Source of the DNA: Stictocephala bisonia
Taxonomy: Eukaryota > Arthropoda > Insecta > Hemiptera > Membracidae
NCBI GenBank assembly: GCA_035578905.1
Contig: JAQJVL010000249.1
Span: 234,001 to 298,000, forward strand
Direction of reading: 5' to 3'
DNA: 64,000 bases
The translations under genes were made by a program, and so were the position numbers. Shown piece after piece: positions 60,085 through 64,000 of the stretch; within the stretch, counting starts at the first letter, position 1, and the number at the start of each line of letters is the position of its first letter. The notes beneath the pieces were generated by a model, which did no database searches, was not told where the DNA came from, and saw nothing but the letters and a program-made list of their open reading frames with translations.

Positions 60085-61858
60085 CATATATCAAAGGGTC
60101 CAGCAGCCTTAGTTAGTAACAAAGACTACATTCATTCAAGACCCATACCTCTACGATTAACGTCTCAAATACAGTAAATAGTGTATTGCTATGGTGTATA
60201 TAAAGTGTGAGGAATTATCTTGTGTTTGAGGTTATTACACTTAATTTATCATGTGTTTGTGGATATAATAATTGTTATTTGTAAGTTTAGGTTGGTTAAC
60301 ATACAATAATTCGGTTATGAATGCCATACATATTGTTTAAAATCCTACCTAAACTATAAAAACTTTAGAAAATACGGTATAATTTGATGTACGATCTCTC
60401 ATTATTACACATGTAATGTGTTAGCATTTTTATAAATTATGGAATTTACAACAAAACAAATTGATAAAACTTTGTTAAAATTAAGTTTACTCGTAATAAT
60501 TTAAATATAAAGCACAAATTATTGTAAAAGGTTCTATGTATTACGTATGATAATTGGTAATAACAAGAATATCAATTGATTTTACTGAATAAAACGTAGT
60601 GTGTAAATAAATTATTATTGCTCTCTTTTTTTAAAAGTACGGGACTATAATACCAATAATTCTTTCGTTTTGTTTAATAATAGACGAAATATGGTAAGGT
60701 TGCCGGGTCATACATGTTTGAAACTTGTTCAATTGGTAGGTTAAGTAAAATCTGTATATTTGAAACCAAACACTTTATATTTTAATAGGAAACAATATAA
60801 AACTGACCTCAGACTGATATCACAAAACTTGACCTCTTGGGTTAGCATGTGGTTGATATGCAGTCCATGCGGTGCCAATTAAAATAGCAATCAATATAAC
60901 ACTGGCCTCAAAGGTCAGCTTGTGTTGCGCGAGAACTCTTGGACTGGCAGTGCACTGCAGTCCAGTAACTAGTATATAGGTTGTGAAATGTTAGTGAATT
61001 AGTCCTTGAGTGTCGGTACAAAGGAAGGAATGTTTGTGGAGAGGAAGTGAAGGTAGGTGTGCTTGTTTCGTTATGTAGGGGGGCTGATGGGTTCTGGATA
61101 AGTACGTGAATGGGAAGTGGGGTATTTGAGTCCACAGAATTGATAATAAAAGTAAGTAATGTAACCTAGGTAAGATGTACATGCATGCAAAGGTGAGTGA
61201 AAATAGGAAATTGTTATAGTTAATGAAAGAAAATTTGAAGCTTGTGACCAATAACGGACTGAAAAAGCTCGAGTAGACTTTGTAAGTACAGTTGGATAGT
61301 TCGGTTAGGTATGGGTAAGAGCGTTAAGCTAGCGTATTAGGTTTAGAGGATGTCAGGTTAATACAAAGGTATCCAGAAGTAGATGGTAGTTGAAGGTAAG
61401 AGCGTATGTTAACTGTGTATTTAATATAAAATAAAAAATTAATTAAAATGGATAGGATAACAGTGTATTACAAATTATAAACAGATTAAATAAAAAGAAT
61501 TGTCCCTTCATTTTTGAATAAATAATTAATTAAAAACGTGTATTGCGGGTTGCCTAGAGTGTTAAGTAGGGGCTTGAGGATGAACTGTGATTCGATATAG
61601 GTAACAGTGTAGGAAGCCGTGGATGAGTACCTAAAGCTAAGAGCGTATGTTAACTGTGTATTTGTTAAAATTTGAGAAAAATTAAATTAAATAAGTAGTC
61701 TAACAGTACGTGTGAGAAATATTATTTGTAAAGTAGGGAGGTAACCAATCAGAGCGTGGCATTTGGGTGTGCGTCAGACCAGCAGACGACGTGTACGAAG
61801 GTAGCCGACGGTTGCCGGAAGTACACGAAAGCATTTTATATAGTACATATGTAAATGT
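60085..61858. other. Right arm, single-copy part
   Basis: Mirror of 51380-53150, including the same chance open frames on the opposite strand. No gene. Confidence 0.55.
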
Positions 61859-62945
61859 CCGCCATCTTTAGCATTTTATATAGTATGAGATGGGAAAGGT
61901 TAATAGTGCATTTTGTATAGTATACCGAGGTAATTTGAGGGAGGGAATTTTCCCCCGGGGACTTCCCTTCCGAAGGTGCCATGTTCCAAAAGGATGCGCT
62001 AAGTTTTGCCACCAGGTCCGCTACGATCGGGTCAGCCACATAGAGTATATGGAGTAGTGTATGGAATATTAAATTTGTTATTGTGTATATATGAGTAGAG
62101 TAACAAGGGGCGCATGCGTGCCCGACCAGCAGACGACGCGTGCATCATAGGCTAAGAGCGTACGAAGGTAGCCAACGGTCGCCGGAAGTACCCGCCATCT
62201 TGGATCCGGTTGTCATCTTTTTACATTTATTATAGTGTAAAGTCCGCCATATTGGATAAGGAATTTTTGGAGGGAATTTTGAGGAGGGAAAGACGCCATA
62301 TTGGACAAAAAAGTGAATTTTATATAGTATAACATGGAAAAAGATGCCATATTGGACAAAAAAAGTTCATTTTATATAGTATAACATGGAAAAAGATGCT
62401 ATATTGGACAAAAAAAGTTCATTTTATATAGTATAATATGGAAAAAGATGCCATATTGGACAAAAAAAGTTCATTTTATATAGTATAATATGGAAAAAGA
62501 CGCCATATTGGACAAAAAAAGTTCATTTTATATAGTATAATATGGAAAAAGACGCCATATTGGACAAAAAAAGTTCATTTTATATAGTATAATATGGAAA
62601 AAGTTAGGTTAACAATGAATTTTATATAGTATAACAAGGTTAACAGTGAATTTCATATAGTATGATGTGGGAATTTGGAGGGAAATTTGGGAATTTGGAG
62701 GAAAATCGGGAAAATTGGGGAAAAAGTAAGGTAATTTCGGGAAAATCGGGAATTTGGGGGAAAATCGGGAATTTTGGGGAATTCTGGGAAAAGCGTGGGA
62801 AATTTGGCGGGAATTTGAGGTTAGGAAAAGTGAGGTTAGAAAATTTGGCGGGAAATGGGCGCCGCCATCTTGGATCCGGCCGCCATCTTGGATCCGGTTC
62901 CGGCCGCCATCTTGGATCCGGTCACGTGACCGCCGCCATCTTGGA
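61859..62945. promoter_or_regulatory. Cluster of PHO/YY1-like sites and E-boxes, right arm
   Basis: Mirror of 50290-51374: GCCATCTT and GCCATATT sites at matching distances from the end and two GTCACGTGAC motifs near 62920-62957. One unit near 62396 reads GCTATATT and so has lost its site. Confidence 0.55.
62290..62605. repeat. 52-bp tandem array, right arm
   Basis: Mirror of 50631-50945, about six copies with GCCATATTGGAC and AGTTCATTTTATATAGTAT. Confidence 0.95.
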
Positions 62946-63002
62946 AAAGTCACGTGACTGAGGCCAGAAAAGTGAGTCTTGTTCGCTCACCAATTCACTA
63001 CT

Positions 63003-63008
63003 ATTATA
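63003..63008. repeat. Right 6-bp target-site duplication, ATTATA
   Basis: Directly follows CACTACT, the last bases of the inverted repeat, and matches 50226-50231. Confidence 0.85.
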
Positions 63009-63590
63009 ACCTTGGACATTACCTCCGCAATCCACCTTAGCCATATGATAGTTAAGTGACGATTTGTATGTGGATTATATAGACTTTTAATTAATATATG
63101 AAGCAAAATGTACAAGTCAGTTCACGAGTTAGGGCTACAAGTATAATCAATTGAACAATAACTTTAATTAAGTACCCTGTATTCATTTTTTGAAATAAAA
63201 CATGACCGGTTTCGGATTTTAGTCCATCTTCAGAATGTAAATAATATAATCTATAAGAAATTAACAATGATAAAAATAAAACAGATGTAAATAACACATG
63301 ATTAATTTAATGTGTGGGTAAGTAGAATTTTACTTTTGATTCTTATGTTTTTTTAAATTCTATTATTTTTTCATTATGTTTCATGTTAATTTGTGTATTT
63401 AAAATTATCTGTGGTTCATTACAATTGTTTATGTATATGTGTAAATTTCTTTAGAATTCATTTTTTCTCTTTTCTTTTCATATTCTAAAATTGTAATATT
63501 TTCATTGATATTTTGGTAACTTTGATTTTACTAGAGAAATTTTTCAGCAGTTAGATTTAATTGGTGTTGAATTGTTAGTAGAGTATTTGT
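63009..63590. other. Right flank of the palindrome
   Basis: The - strand frame at 63091-63297 includes LHSEDGLKSETGHV, made from a motif (ACCGGTTTCGGATTTTAGTC) of a kind common in dispersed animal repeats. No gene is recognised. Confidence 0.45.
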
Positions 63591-63597
63591 GGCAGTT

Positions 63598-64000
63598 TTA
63601 GGCTCAACTTAGGGTATCTTCGGCTCTGGGATTAAAGATGGCGACCAACTTCGGGCATCTACGGGTCACGTGAATAGTAGTACCAACTGTGGGAATTTTC
63701 CCTCCACTAATTTCCCACAGAATTTTCTGCTACCCAAATTTCCCTCTTCATTCCCTTTTTATACTATAACAAATTCATTATTTTACATATACACTATAAC
63801 AAATGTGGGTGTTGCAGGGCACTTAGTGGCAACACTGTTAATTACTTTTAAACTAAAAGTTCGAGCATCAACTTCAAGTATATTCGGCTCTCGGATTCAA
63901 GATGGCGACCACCTTCGGGCAACTCGGAACTCATGACTGAGTCCTACCATCCTTTTGGGAATTTACCTTGTCATATTTAACTCTAAATTCAATTTTCATA
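63598..64000. repeat. Start of a related GC-motif repeat, about 265-bp offset, runs off window
   Basis: Two copies of CTTCGGCTCT(G/C)GGATT followed by AAGATGGCGACCA and CTTCGGGCA(T/A)CT lie at about 63618-63670 and 63882-63930. The first is followed by GGGTCACGTGAAT. These motifs, and the nearby GGGAATTTTCCCTCC and TATACTATAACAAATTCATT words, resemble the terminal kilobase of the palindrome. Confidence 0.6.

Larger units (their letters stand above)
50232..63002. mobile_element. Giant palindromic element, 12,771 bp, arms about 6.3 kb
   Basis: The left arm (50232-56568) and right arm (56683-63002) are reverse complements over essentially their whole length and differ by point changes, small indels and repeat copy number. 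Outer ends are AGTAGTGAATTGG and CCAATTCACTACT. The 6-bp repeat ATTATA stands exactly outside both ends, as a target-site duplication would. The arms hold nested tandem arrays (units of 52, about 505, 138 and about 30 bp) and a GC-rich terminal kilobase. No frame over about 120 aa and no integrase, polymerase or transposase motif was seen, so it would be non-autonomous. The 6-bp duplication and AG...CT ends match Polinton/Maverick habits; other 6-bp-duplication groups (for example IS3EU) are possible. The class is therefore open. Confidence 0.85.

Noticed and set aside
50232..63002. Polinton/Maverick identity as a firm call
   Set aside because: Only the 6-bp duplication and AG...CT ends agree. 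No polymerase, integrase, ATPase, protease or capsid sequence is present, so the class is left open.

Overview
This is a repeat-dominated stretch of an AT-rich eukaryotic nuclear genome, with no recognisable host gene. A 90-bp interstitial (TTAGG)n tract, which is the usual insect telomeric repeat, together with the mix of LINE, MULE, Harbinger and Tc1/mariner-type remnants, suggests an arthropod and most likely an insect. A finer placement, for example Hemiptera, is only a guess. Almost everything that can be named is a mobile element, a broken transposon gene, or a tandem or inverted repeat.

1-16 kb: a decayed CR1/Jockey-like LINE on the + strand (endonuclease and reverse transcriptase, about 1.0-4.0 kb), a second RT remnant of another type on the - strand (8.9-9.7 kb), a 3' LINE end on the - strand (15.2-15.7 kb), and unrelated minisatellites with units of 33, 54, 113 and about 41 bp. 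16-25 kb: a broken MULE (Mutator-like) transposase with a 565-bp insertion flanked by GTGAA, a short LINE fragment, a GC-richer block around the TTAGG tract, and a nearly intact 3.5-kb Tc1/mariner-IS630-type transposon with about 410-bp terminal inverted repeats (TIRs). Its transposase has an unusually long spacing, about 83 residues, between the second Asp and the Glu.

25-45 kb: several minisatellite families, two of which recur at separate loci; foldback repeats; a second MULE remnant; an old long-TIR element with insertions inside it (31.7-35.0 kb); a 4-kb satellite with a 98-bp unit; and a long (GT)n tract. 45.1-48.8 kb: a PIF/Harbinger transposon with a decayed DDE transposase on the + strand and a two-exon Myb/SANT-like gene on the - strand. 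The part of the transposase holding the third catalytic residue has expanded into a 50-bp minisatellite.

50.2-63.0 kb: the outstanding feature, a 12.77-kb near-perfect palindrome. Its two arms are about 6.3 kb each, around a 114-bp spacer that itself folds into two hairpins. The ends are AGTAGTG...CACTACT, and a 6-bp direct repeat, ATTATA, lies exactly outside both ends. That is the signature of a transposed element rather than an assembly fold-back. It has no convincing coding sequence, but it carries mirrored tandem arrays and 13 PHO/YY1-like GCCAT(A/C)TT sites per arm plus CACGTG E-boxes packed near its ends. Six-bp duplications and AG...CT ends are those of Polinton/Maverick elements, so a non-autonomous, nearly all-TIR relative is one reading. 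A second sequence with the same GC-rich motifs begins at about 63.6 kb and runs off the window.
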